Source of the DNA: Planctomycetota bacterium
Lineage (GTDB): Bacteria; Planctomycetota; PUPC01; DSUN01
Reading direction: 5' to 3'
DNA length: 21,546 nt
Assembly (NCBI GenBank): GCA_016872875.1
Contig: VGYW01000097.1
Coordinates: 1 to 21,546 of the forward strand
The position numbers and the translations under genes are program-made. Shown piece by piece: positions 14,000 through 21,454 of the stretch (position 1 is the stretch's first letter; every line of letters starts with the position of its first letter). The notes beneath the pieces were generated by a model. The model was not told the origin of the DNA. It did no database searches and saw nothing but the letters and a program-made list of their open reading frames with translations.

Positions 14000-14113
14000 C
14001 CGATCCTCGTGCTCGTCGTCGTCATCGTCGTCGTCGTCGAGTCCGATGGCTTCTTCCTGGCAAGGGGATTCGAGGACGATGGCGACGACGGCGACAACGA
14101 CGACGATTCAAGG
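14000..14113. repeat. GTCCTC/GTC-armed inverted repeat, copy 3
   Basis: The left half (14000-14058) is mainly GTC triplets and the right half (14059-14113) mainly GAC triplets, around a CTTCTTCCTGGCAAGGGG core that resembles the centres of the other two copies. Read as protein it gives a false Val-rich membrane segment and an Asp-rich tail, so it should not be taken as coding. Confidence 0.88.
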
Positions 14114-14128
14114 GCAACGGCGCCGCTG

Positions 14129-14824
14129 ATGAAGTACCTCAAGCCGATCAACCTGCTCGACGAGCGGCCGTACCGCCCCGAGCGGCTGGCGGTGTATGAC
14201 GCCCTCTACGATCTGTTCGTGACGGCCGGGCTGGATGCGCCGCCGCCCGTGGCCGACTATGGGGCCTGGCGCCACCCGGCGTACATGGACCCCCGCGGCT
14301 ACATGGTGCCTTACCTGAGCGTGAAGTGGTACGTGGAGCACGCGCGGGAGGCGAAGCGGCGAAGGGTCAACGCGCAAGCCGTCCTGGCCGCCTTCCGCGA
14401 CGAGCCGTGGCGCCACAAGGACATGCTGGGCGACCACTACGACTTCCTGCTGGTTGACCAGCCGCTCTTCGACCCCGCCGAGGAGGAGCACTTCGGCCTC
14501 GCCTCCACGCCCGGCTCGGCGCTCGTCGGGGTCGGGGCCGTGCTGTCCACCAGCGGCATTGACCGCCTGGAGCGGGTGGCCTACAGCCTGCTGAAGACCC
14601 TCGCCATGCGCGTTGCGGCGCACCTCTTCGGCGTGCCCGCCTTGCGCTCGGAGTGCCTGGCGATGGCCCCGCGGGTGGCCTGCGAGAACCCCTGCCTGCT
14701 CGGCCCCTGCCTGCGCATGCCCGAGGACCTCGAGCGCCTCACGGACCTGCGTCTGGCCGGTCCCCCCCTGTGCGACCTGTGCGTCGCCGACCTGCGCGCC
14801 AATCTCATACGGAGTGACGAGTAG
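14129..14824 (+). CDS. Archaemetzincin-like protein (M54-type) with a degraded HExxH motif
   Basis: The start is placed at ATG 14129 (MKYLKPINLL, 231 residues), because everything upstream in frame is translated inverted repeat; no good Shine-Dalgarno is seen. The order of blocks matches my knowledge of archaemetzincins: a DFLLVDQPLFDP strand, HFGLAS, GVGAVLST, then RVAAHLFGVPA (161-171). There family members have HExxHxxGxxH. CLAM at 176-179 (cf. C-x-M) and a final CDLC (215-218, cf. CxxC) follow. Only the second His (165) and the Gly (168) of the metal motif remain; the first His, the catalytic Glu and the third His are replaced by Arg, Val and Ala. If the assignment is right the protein has lost protease activity but may keep the structural zinc Cys cluster. 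The alternative is an unrelated Cys-rich protein. Confidence 0.45.
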   Translation: MKYLKPINLLDERPYRPERLAVYDALYDLFVTAGLDAPPPVADYGAWRHPAYMDPRGYMVPYLSVKWYVEHAREAKRRRVNAQAVLAAFRDEPWRHKDMLGDHYDFLLVDQPLFDPAEEEHFGLASTPGSALVGVGAVLSTSGIDRLERVAYSLLKTLAMRVAAHLFGVPALRSECLAMAPRVACENPCLLGPCLRMPEDLERLTDLRLAGPPLCDLCVADLRANLIRSDE

Positions 14825-14884
14825 TGACGAGTAGGGTGTGCATACCTGCACACCATCCGAGACTCACGATGTTAGCGCTGGCCC

Positions 14885-14955
14885 AGCCCCCGCAGGGGGC
14901 GGCAGAAACTACAGGACGCATGCGAACGGGGCCTCTTCCGCCCCCTGCGGGGGCT
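14885..14955. repeat. Perfect inverted repeat with 18-bp GC-rich arms
   Basis: AGCCCCCGCAGGGGGCGG (14885-14902) and its exact complement (14938-14955) surround a 35-base loop. It lies about 60 bp after the archaemetzincin-like gene, in the convergent region 14825-15080, and could end its transcript. Confidence 0.93.
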
Positions 14956-14977
14956 TGACAGGGGGTGACGCCGTGTT

Positions 14978-14997
14978 CCACGGGCTTGCGCCCGTGG
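14978..14997. repeat. Hairpin CCACGGGC-TTGC-GCCCGTGG
   Basis: Perfect 8-bp arms around TTGC. It has the look of a short dispersed intergenic palindrome and sits in a chain with the neighbouring hairpins. Confidence 0.9.
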
Positions 14998-15031
14998 CTA
15001 TCGAGCTGTCGCTCCCTGCGGGAGCTGGGCC

Positions 15032-15056
15032 GGCGCCAACACCTCAGATTGGCGCC
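15032..15056 (-). terminator. Candidate terminator hairpin after the NHL operon
   Basis: GGCGCCAA and TTGGCGCC surround a 9-base loop, beginning 24 bp past the stop of the NHL propeller gene. No U-tract follows, so intrinsic termination is uncertain. Confidence 0.4.
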
Positions 15057-15080
15057 ATTCGGTCCTGTTCGCTCCTATCG

Positions 15081-17630
15081 TCAGAGCGGGCAGGTGGCCT
15101 CGGCGGCGAAGGACTTGTCCACGCGGACCACGCGGTGGTTGAGGCAGTCGCCCACGTAGATGAAGCGGCCGGTGGCGCCGACGGCCACGGGCCAGCCGAG
15201 GGGGATTTCGGGCTTGGGCTCGGCGCTCTTCGGCCCCTGGGCGTCGAAGTTCCCGTAGTGCCCGAACCGGGCGATCTCGTTCCCAATGTTGTCGCGCACC
15301 GACACGGTGAAGTTGATGGCGTTCGGGATGTAGAGGCGGCCGAAGGGGTCGAGGTCGAACCGCGGCTTGGTGCAGGCGCAGGCACCATCGCAGCGCCACT
15401 GGCTGATCGGCCCACAGGCGGGGTAGACGGCCAGCACGCCGCTGAAGCCCATGACAGCATCCTCGGCCTTCGAGCGCTCGCCGCCCTTGGGGCCGAACTT
15501 GAGGATGGAGCCTACGGCCTGGCGCCAGGCATCGTCCTTCTCGTAGCCGGCGGGGGGCTTGTGGCCCTTCGGCAGGCCCTTCTGGGCCAGGTAGATGTTG
15601 CCCGCGAGGTCAACGCGGATGCTGCCGCCGTAGCCTGAGACGCCGGTGATGAGTGCGGGGAAGTCCTGCTTCTTCCCCTCTTCGCCCGTGGCGGCCGTGC
15701 GTTCGGCGGGGAGGGGCTTGCCGTCGGCGTCGTAGCCCATCACGTGGCAGTCGTTCGTGCCCCAGGTGGCGAAGACGCGGCCGCGGGCGTCAACGTCGAG
15801 GCCGCAGACGCTACAGCCGCGCCCCGCGCGGCCATAGAGGGAGCCGTAGGTGTGCTTGCCCGTGGCCTCGAGGGGCGCGGGCTCGAGGCCGCGGGTGTAG
15901 CGGGCGACGGGTCCCGCGTAGCTCCCCGTGCCCCAGGCGTAGATGAGGCCGCCTGGGCCGATGGCGAGGTCCACGGCCTTGATCTTCAGCGGCCCGCCTT
16001 CCCCCGTGTCGCCGTTGTAGCGCCACACGCCGCCCCGCGTGTCTGTGACGTAGACCAGTTCCGCCTCAGGGTCTACGTCGAGATACCCCACGAACGCGAT
16101 GGCATTGCGGTCGCGGTTCAGGAAGTTGTGGGCGGCGTCTCCCGACGCCGCGTCTCGCGGGATGTGGACATCCCGCCCACAATACTGGAAGCTCTCGCCG
16201 CGGTCTTCGACCCTGAGGAGCTTCGTCCCGGCGTCGGTGTGGCCGGCCAGCCACAGCACCGGCGCTTCTCCCCTCGCGTCTAACGCAAAGGCTCCGCCCA
16301 CGGAGCCTTGGAGGCCAAGCTGTGCCACGGTCCTGGCCCCCTCGCCACGCCCCACCACCTTGAGCAGTCCCGCTGGCGGCAGCGAGCCACGCGAGACCTT
16401 GCGCGAGAGGACATAGAGGTCGCCCGTCTTCGGGTGGACCATGAGCCTGTCGGGCCACGGGACGCTTGTGGCGGAGAGCTTCTTGCCCTGTGGCGAAAGC
16501 TCGACGACCTGCTGGTTCACGAGGTCGCAGACGAGGACGTTGCCCTTGGCGTCCGCCGCGATGCCGGAGGCGGCGGTCTTCTTGTCCCACGCGCTGGGCA
16601 TCCAGTACTGCCGCTGCTCCCAGTCGGGCAGCTCGAGGTCATAGAAGCGCTCGGGCGGGGTGGCAGCCGCGACGTCCTGGCGATAGACGCGGCCCTGGGG
16701 CCACTTGGGGTCAATGTCTGAGGGCCGCTTGCCGTCGTAGGCGGTGCCCGCGACGTTCGAGTAGTAGGCCGTGCGGCCGTCGGGCGAGAAGGCCACCTGG
16801 ATGTCGAGCCAGCGGGGGCAGTTGAGCTTGGCCTCGGCCGGCCACATCGCCACGGTCCTGAGCGCGTTCGAGCCGTCGAGCTTGAAGAAGTTGAGTTGCC
16901 GCCGCTCGCTGTGCACAAAGACCAGGCAGCCGTCCACCACGCGGTTCACCAGCTCGCTGCCGAAGACGTAGAAGACGGGATAGAGGCTGTTCTCGTTGGC
17001 CGGCGTGAACGCGCCATCGCCGGTGTCGAGGAGGCGGAAGCCGCTGGCCTTCGCGGGGTCGGTGGAGGGCGGGTAGGGGAGAATGGTCGCCAGGTACTTG
17101 CCCGCCTTGTCGAGCTTGCGGACGTGCCAGGGCCAGAGGCCGGAGTTCCCGTGGCTGCCGACCGATGATTGGAGCTTGACGTAGACGGAGCCGTCGGCCT
17201 CCACGACGAGGCCGTTGACGGGAGCCCGGAACGGCATCTGGTCCACGATTCCGGTGTAGGGGCTTCCGCCGATCATCCGCCCGAGCTTCACGCCCATGCC
17301 CGCCCGCACGCGCGCCGTGAACGGCCCGCCCTTGGCCGCCTGCCCAAGGTCATCCCTTCCGTCCCAGGCGAGCGACTGTTCCAGCCCGGGCTTGAGTGGA
17401 GGCGGAGGCGGGCTCTCTGCGCCCAGGGCGCCTGCGGCCAGGTGGCGCACCACCTTGCCCTTCGCGTCGAGGATGGCCACCTCCACGTCGGTCGCCCCGG
17501 ACAAAGCGAACCGAATCTGCGTCTGCCCGCCCTCCTTGGCCACTGATGGCGGGGTGCGAAAGCTCACCTCGCCCGCCAGCGCTGCGTCAAAAGCCATGAC
17601 AACGGCAAGAGTTGGGACCACTCTGTTCAT
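15081..17630 (-). CDS. Secreted FlgD-Ig/NHL beta-propeller protein, paralogue 1
   Basis: The 849-residue product begins MNRVVPTLAVVMAFDAALAG, a signal peptide. It is followed by a FlgD-like Ig domain (about 30-115) with TDVEVAILDAKGKVVRHLAAG and WDGRDDLG. The rest is NHL/SMP-30-like propeller sequence with repeated GNVLVCDLVNQQVVEL, GDLYVLSR, GRVFATWG and GRFIYVGDCLNHRVVRV blades. A Cys-rich region contains CSVCGLD (CxxC) and, near the C-terminus, CDGACACTK. The start codon overlaps the stop of the upstream paralogue as ATGA, giving translational coupling. Such proteins are large secreted propellers of unknown ligand that are frequent in Planctomycetota-type genomes (general impression). Similar organisation and shared phrases show that the two genes arose by tandem duplication. 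Confidence 0.87.
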   Translation of the reverse strand: MNRVVPTLAVVMAFDAALAGEVSFRTPPSVAKEGGQTQIRFALSGATDVEVAILDAKGKVVRHLAAGALGAESPPPPPLKPGLEQSLAWDGRDDLGQAAKGGPFTARVRAGMGVKLGRMIGGSPYTGIVDQMPFRAPVNGLVVEADGSVYVKLQSSVGSHGNSGLWPWHVRKLDKAGKYLATILPYPPSTDPAKASGFRLLDTGDGAFTPANENSLYPVFYVFGSELVNRVVDGCLVFVHSERRQLNFFKLDGSNALRTVAMWPAEAKLNCPRWLDIQVAFSPDGRTAYYSNVAGTAYDGKRPSDIDPKWPQGRVYRQDVAAATPPERFYDLELPDWEQRQYWMPSAWDKKTAASGIAADAKGNVLVCDLVNQQVVELSPQGKKLSATSVPWPDRLMVHPKTGDLYVLSRKVSRGSLPPAGLLKVVGRGEGARTVAQLGLQGSVGGAFALDARGEAPVLWLAGHTDAGTKLLRVEDRGESFQYCGRDVHIPRDAASGDAAHNFLNRDRNAIAFVGYLDVDPEAELVYVTDTRGGVWRYNGDTGEGGPLKIKAVDLAIGPGGLIYAWGTGSYAGPVARYTRGLEPAPLEATGKHTYGSLYGRAGRGCSVCGLDVDARGRVFATWGTNDCHVMGYDADGKPLPAERTAATGEEGKKQDFPALITGVSGYGGSIRVDLAGNIYLAQKGLPKGHKPPAGYEKDDAWRQAVGSILKFGPKGGERSKAEDAVMGFSGVLAVYPACGPISQWRCDGACACTKPRFDLDPFGRLYIPNAINFTVSVRDNIGNEIARFGHYGNFDAQGPKSAEPKPEIPLGWPVAVGATGRFIYVGDCLNHRVVRVDKSFAAEATCPL

Positions 17631-20209
17631 GGTTTTCGCTCCACGATGTCAACGACCTGTTCCGCCGCGTGGTCGAAGCGGACGATTGTGATCCTTTGGT
17701 TCGTGCTGTCGCAGACGAACAGCTTGCCCCCGGCCACGGCGACGAAGGCGGGCCAGGCGAAGGCGATTTCGGGCTCGGGCACCTTGCTCCCAGGGCCGGA
17801 GCTGTCGGCGTTGCCATACCGCCCGATCCGCCCCAGCGGGTTCCCGTTCGTGTCGAGCACCTCCACGCAGAAGCGGAAGACGTTCGGGGCGAGGACGCGC
17901 CCGTAGCCGTCCACGGCCAGGTGCGAGACCATGCACATGCACGACGGGTCGCCCCAGTTGAGGTCGGAGGTCGGCACCAGGCCGCAGCCGGGGCGCCGCC
18001 AGAGTGCGCCCTTGACCTTGATCTCCCTGGCGAGGTAGCCGGAGGCGAGGGCCTGGGCGTCGGCGGGCGCGGCGGCGAGCGCCAGGGCGGCGGGCGGCGG
18101 CTCCTTCGAGCCGTTCGGCCCGTGGCCGTAGAGTGTGCCGCCCTCCGGCCCGAACTTGAAGACCGCGCCCCAATGAAAGAGGTAAGCGTTGTAGTAGGTG
18201 TGGCACCAGGGGGCCTCGCGTTTCTTGCGCCACCAGACCCAGGGCTCCTGCGGGAGCTTGCCCGCGAACTCGGCGGGGAAGGGCTGGCCCTTGGGCTTCA
18301 GGTTCAGGCCGAGGTAGACGTTCCCGCGCGGGTCAACGCCCAGGCCGCAGTCGCCATGGCCGAGGCCGTCCACGGCCGTTCGCTTGCGCGTGCCGTCAGG
18401 CCCGAACACGTCGAGGCGTGCCGCCGCGTTGTCCTCAAGGCCGTAGTTGTTCGAGCGGAGGAGATAGAGGTCGCCGTTGGGCGCCACGCACATCCCGCGC
18501 AGGCCGAGGTCCGGCCCATAGGCGCGGTACTTGCCCACCGGCAGCTTGTGCGTGTTGGCCGACGGGAACGGGAGCGGCTTCCCCGCGGGGTCGTAGCGCG
18601 AGACCGTGTTCGAGTTGTAGCCGTCGGCCACGTAGACGTTCCCCTCGCGGTCGAGCGCGACCGCGGTGCCGCGGACGAACGGCGTCTTCTTCCCCGTCGC
18701 AAGGTCCAGCGCCACGAGCGGCAGGCTGTTGGCGAACGAGTCGTCAATCAGCAGCCTGTTCCTGGCGAGGTCCACCGCGAAGAACATCGGGTAGCTCAGG
18801 CCGAGGTTGTTGCTCACTGGCTTGCCGACCACGAGCGCATTCCCCTCGTCGCTGACGGGGCAGAGGCCCGCGGCCATCGCGGCCCACAGCTTGGGGGGTG
18901 ATGCCTCTGGGTCCAGCGCGATGAGGTCCAGGTTCTTGAGCTCCAGCCGCGCCAGCTCCCGCGGCGGCGCAGCACCCCAGGACGAAAGCTTGACCAGCCT
19001 GCACTCCGGCACGATCCGCCCCGCCTTGCGGCACGAGGCGTAGAGTTCGCCAGTCCGCGGATGGACGATGATCTGCTCCGGGTTCCCGACTGGGAACTTG
19101 CCCAGGAGCTTGCCCTCGGGGGCGAAGACCATCACGCGGTTGTTGCCGCGGTCGCACACGTAGAGGTTGCCCGCCTTATCCGTGGCGAGGCCATGCGGGT
19201 CGTTGAAGTGGGCATCGTCGTCCCCGCTCTCGCCGTCCTTGCCGAGGAATGGCGGGCCGAGCTCCGCGTCGGTCCACTTCAGCCGGAAGACTGCGTGCCT
19301 CGGCTTGAGGCGCCAGCTCTCGCCCGAGAACGTCAGGTACACCCATTCCCCATCGGGGCTGAGCGCGATGTGGTCGAAGAACCGGCTCGACCCTTCGCCG
19401 GCTCCGCCCATGAAGCCCCCGGCCTTCCGTATCTCGGGACCAACGAAGGCCACCCCCTGGGGCGCGCCACCGTCCGGCGCCAGCGCCAGCAAGTGCCGCG
19501 GCGGGCCGTGCTCAACTATCGTCCCCACCGCGCTCGCCATCACCAGGTGGCCCTTGGGGTGGAACGCCATGTTCTGCTTCTTCATCCCGCTCGTCAGCGG
19601 CAGGAGGTTGCCGCCGTGGGCGTTGAAAACGATGGGCAGACGCTCCCCCTCGACCTCCAGTTGGCCCAGCGGCGCCGCGCGCTCCTTCGGCAGATTTGCT
19701 GGATAGGGCAGGATCGTGCGAAGATACTTCCCGTCGCGGTCCAGCACCCGCATTGTGGAGCGTCCACGTGAGCCTTCCGATGTCAGCACGAACACCTCGC
19801 CCCCCGGCCCCACCGTGAGGCCGACGACCGCGCTCCCCAGCGTGTTCCCATCCCAGCCCGCGATCCGCTCAAGCCGGGGCTTCGCGCCCAGCGACACCCT
19901 TGCCCGAAACGGCCCGCCCGCCGCCTCCTTCCCCAGATCGTCGCAGCCATCCCAGCCAATCTCCTGCGCGAGCGAATCCTTCTTGAGCGGCTCCGGCGCG
20001 TTCTTCCCCAGAAGCCCCGCGGCCAGGTGGCGCACCACGGCCCCCTTGGCATCCAGGATGGCCACCTCGACATCTGTCGGCGCCGACGCCACGAAGCTCA
20101 CCACCGCGCCCTCAGCCTGCCTGACAGCCTTCGGGGCCGCAGAGAACTTCACCGGCTCCCCGCCCAGCGCACACAGGGTCAGGCAGAAAGGCAGCGCAAT
20201 GGCCTTCAT
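17627..20209 (-). CDS. Secreted FlgD-Ig/NHL beta-propeller protein, paralogue 2
   Basis: The start is the ATG at 20209 (860 residues), with GAAGGAG eight bases upstream; the longer frame to 20281 crosses the promoter. MKAIALPFCLTLCALGGEP is a signal peptide. The FlgD-like Ig domain follows (about 25-105: TDVEVAILDAKGAVVRHLAAG, WDGCDDLG), then propeller blades including GLATDKAGNLYVCDRGNNRV, GNVYVADGYNSNTVSRYD and GKLFVCDSTNQRITIVRF. Near the C-terminus is CGLVPTSDLNWGDPSCMCM, which aligns with the CxC region of paralogue 1. It is the first gene of a two-gene operon. Function beyond exported binding scaffold cannot be inferred. Confidence 0.87.
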   Translation of the reverse strand: MKAIALPFCLTLCALGGEPVKFSAAPKAVRQAEGAVVSFVASAPTDVEVAILDAKGAVVRHLAAGLLGKNAPEPLKKDSLAQEIGWDGCDDLGKEAAGGPFRARVSLGAKPRLERIAGWDGNTLGSAVVGLTVGPGGEVFVLTSEGSRGRSTMRVLDRDGKYLRTILPYPANLPKERAAPLGQLEVEGERLPIVFNAHGGNLLPLTSGMKKQNMAFHPKGHLVMASAVGTIVEHGPPRHLLALAPDGGAPQGVAFVGPEIRKAGGFMGGAGEGSSRFFDHIALSPDGEWVYLTFSGESWRLKPRHAVFRLKWTDAELGPPFLGKDGESGDDDAHFNDPHGLATDKAGNLYVCDRGNNRVMVFAPEGKLLGKFPVGNPEQIIVHPRTGELYASCRKAGRIVPECRLVKLSSWGAAPPRELARLELKNLDLIALDPEASPPKLWAAMAAGLCPVSDEGNALVVGKPVSNNLGLSYPMFFAVDLARNRLLIDDSFANSLPLVALDLATGKKTPFVRGTAVALDREGNVYVADGYNSNTVSRYDPAGKPLPFPSANTHKLPVGKYRAYGPDLGLRGMCVAPNGDLYLLRSNNYGLEDNAAARLDVFGPDGTRKRTAVDGLGHGDCGLGVDPRGNVYLGLNLKPKGQPFPAEFAGKLPQEPWVWWRKKREAPWCHTYYNAYLFHWGAVFKFGPEGGTLYGHGPNGSKEPPPAALALAAAPADAQALASGYLAREIKVKGALWRRPGCGLVPTSDLNWGDPSCMCMVSHLAVDGYGRVLAPNVFRFCVEVLDTNGNPLGRIGRYGNADSSGPGSKVPEPEIAFAWPAFVAVAGGKLFVCDSTNQRITIVRFDHAAEQVVDIVERKP

Positions 20210-20249
20210 CGCTTGAACTCCTTCGTTTTCGCGGGACACGGCCACTGTT

Positions 20250-20281
20250 ATAATACTGGCACTTGCGCCCCGACATGTCAA
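20250..20281 (-). promoter_or_regulatory. Candidate promoter of the NHL pair
   Basis: On the minus strand a perfect TTGACA (20281-20276) and TATTAT (20255-20250), about 40 nt before the ATG. The 20-base spacing is longer than ideal, so the exact -10 is uncertain. Confidence 0.45.
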
Positions 20282-20329
20282 CTGCCTCGCCAGGCCGGCA
20301 CACCCCGGGCTGGGGGCTGGGCGGTTTGC

Positions 20330-20540
20330 AGCCCTGCAAGGGCGTCATGGGATAGCCCAGGGCGAAGCGAAGCGAAGCCCTGGGTTTGGGGTCGTGAGGG
20401 ATATAGCCCTGTAGGGGCGACATGGGGCGTCTTGCGCGCCCTATCTCGCCCCTTCAGGGCTATCTGGGGGGCCGTCTTTCCCAGGGCTTCGCTTCGCTTC
20501 GCCCTGGGCTATCACATTTCGCCCCTTCGGGGCTGAAGAG
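20330..20540. repeat. Nested palindromic element, copy B
   Basis: The outer hairpins 20351-20384 and 20480-20513 are exact 34-bp reverse complements of each other, and each is itself a hairpin (CCCAGGGC...GCCCTGGG). The inner arms 20403-20420 and 20446-20463 pair with one mismatch. It has the same plan as copy A at 5314-5484, but both hairpins carry two extra GCGAA units. It separates the divergent NHL pair and creatininase-like gene. Confidence 0.93.
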
Positions 20541-20589
20541 GCCGAGCGGCCGCAAACCGGGGGCGCGTCGGCCTGCGAGGTGAATGCCC

Positions 20590-21012
20590 ATGGATATCGT
20601 TCACTTGGACCGCCTGACCTCGCGCGAGGTCGGCGAGTGGCTGAAGACGAACGATGTGGTCTTCGTGCCCCACGGCCCAATCAGCGGCCACGGGCCGTGG
20701 ACCACCCTCGGCATGCACCCCCACGCCGCCGAGGCCATCGCCGTCCTACTCGCCCGCAAGTGCGGCGGACTCGTCGCCCTCCGCTCCCGCGGCACCCGCG
20801 GCTTCCGCTACGACGCCGAGCGCGAGCACTCCTCCCACGGCACCGTCGGCCTCACCTGGCAAGGCCAGCCCGACATCGAGCTTGGCGTGAAAATCCTCGA
20901 CGCCTTGGCCGACTGCCTCCTCCCCGCCGTGGACGCCCTCAAGCGCCACCGCGACTACCTGAAGGCTCATCCCCCAAGACGCATCGAGAAGCAAGTGCCC
21001 CTGCCGCCGTGA
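20590..21012 (+). CDS. Shortened creatininase-family protein, probably inactive
   Basis: The start is the second ATG at 20590, six to seven bases after GAGGTGA (140 residues). The N-terminal half, DVVFVPHGPISGHGP followed by HAAEAIAVLLARK, matches the opening of creatininase/MftE-type amidohydrolases. The C-terminal QPDIELGVKILDALADCLLPAV resembles their last helix. Family members are about 230-260 residues; here about 100 are missing, including the NGHGGN block. The expected Glu and Asp metal ligands of the GSxEQHG and LGTD motifs are replaced by Ser and His. The frame is intact and codon use looks normal, so this is an internally deleted or remodelled member rather than a fresh pseudogene. 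The family assignment itself is moderately certain. Confidence 0.6.
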   Translation: MDIVHLDRLTSREVGEWLKTNDVVFVPHGPISGHGPWTTLGMHPHAAEAIAVLLARKCGGLVALRSRGTRGFRYDAEREHSSHGTVGLTWQGQPDIELGVKILDALADCLLPAVDALKRHRDYLKAHPPRRIEKQVPLPP

Positions 21013-21056
21013 GGCAGCTCGCGCCCCACTTGGCCCACAGAGGGGCGCAAGTTGCT
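21013..21056. repeat. Imperfect inverted repeat related to the palindrome at 8873
   Basis: GCAGCTCGCGCCCC and GGGGCGCAAGTTGCT flank a 15-base loop directly after the creatininase-like stop. The right arm shares GCGCAAGTTGCT with the 42-bp palindrome at 8873-8914. It may work as a 3' hairpin. Confidence 0.75.
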
Positions 21057-21142
21057 AGGGCGTGAGGAGCTCTGGCTGGGGCCGGATACGATGCGTCAGC
21101 CTGTTGGAGCCCAGCTAGCCACATGGTGGTTGGAGGATCGCC

Positions 21143-21454
21143 ATGAGCTATCGCGACAGGAATCCTGATCGTGCCATCATCGAGGCCGTCATCCAGGAAC
21201 AAGGCTCCGAGTGGAGCCGCTCCACCCAGGACACCGCGCGCTCCGACGCCCAGCGCATCCTCGAAGCCCTTGTGGCCGAGGTTGGCATCGAGGGCGCGGT
21301 CCAGGCCCTCGATCGCCAAGGCATCGCCGGCTACGCCTATCGCTACCTGCTGAACCCCCTCTATGTCGCGGCCATGCGCCGCCGCACCCGTGCGAATAAG
21401 GCAGAGCCTGGGGCAGAGTCGACCAGGGGGAAAGACCATGATGAGCGAGGATGA
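21143..21454 (+). CDS. Small protein of unknown function
   Basis: The 103-residue frame starts at ATG 21143, with GGAGG six bases upstream, a good ribosome-binding site. The protein is charged and mostly helical (AIIEAVIQEQ, SDAQRILEALVAEVGIEGAVQALDRQ), then GIAGYAYRYLLNP and a basic tail. There is no signal peptide or membrane segment. I do not recognise a family. A small regulatory or DNA-associated protein would fit the composition, but this is a guess. Confidence 0.6.
   Translation: MSYRDRNPDRAIIEAVIQEQGSEWSRSTQDTARSDAQRILEALVAEVGIEGAVQALDRQGIAGYAYRYLLNPLYVAAMRRRTRANKAEPGAESTRGKDHDERG

Noticed and set aside
13967..14128. In-frame extension of the archaemetzincin-like protein with a Val-rich apparent membrane segment and an Asp-rich stretch
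   Set aside because: Both stretches are the two arms of a GTC/GAC inverted repeat, so the membrane segment is an artefact of low-complexity DNA.
17612..18901. Plus-strand open frame of more than 400 codons antisense to the NHL paralogue
   Set aside because: Low-complexity composition typical of the antisense of GC-rich genes. The minus strand carries a signal peptide, Ig and propeller motifs.
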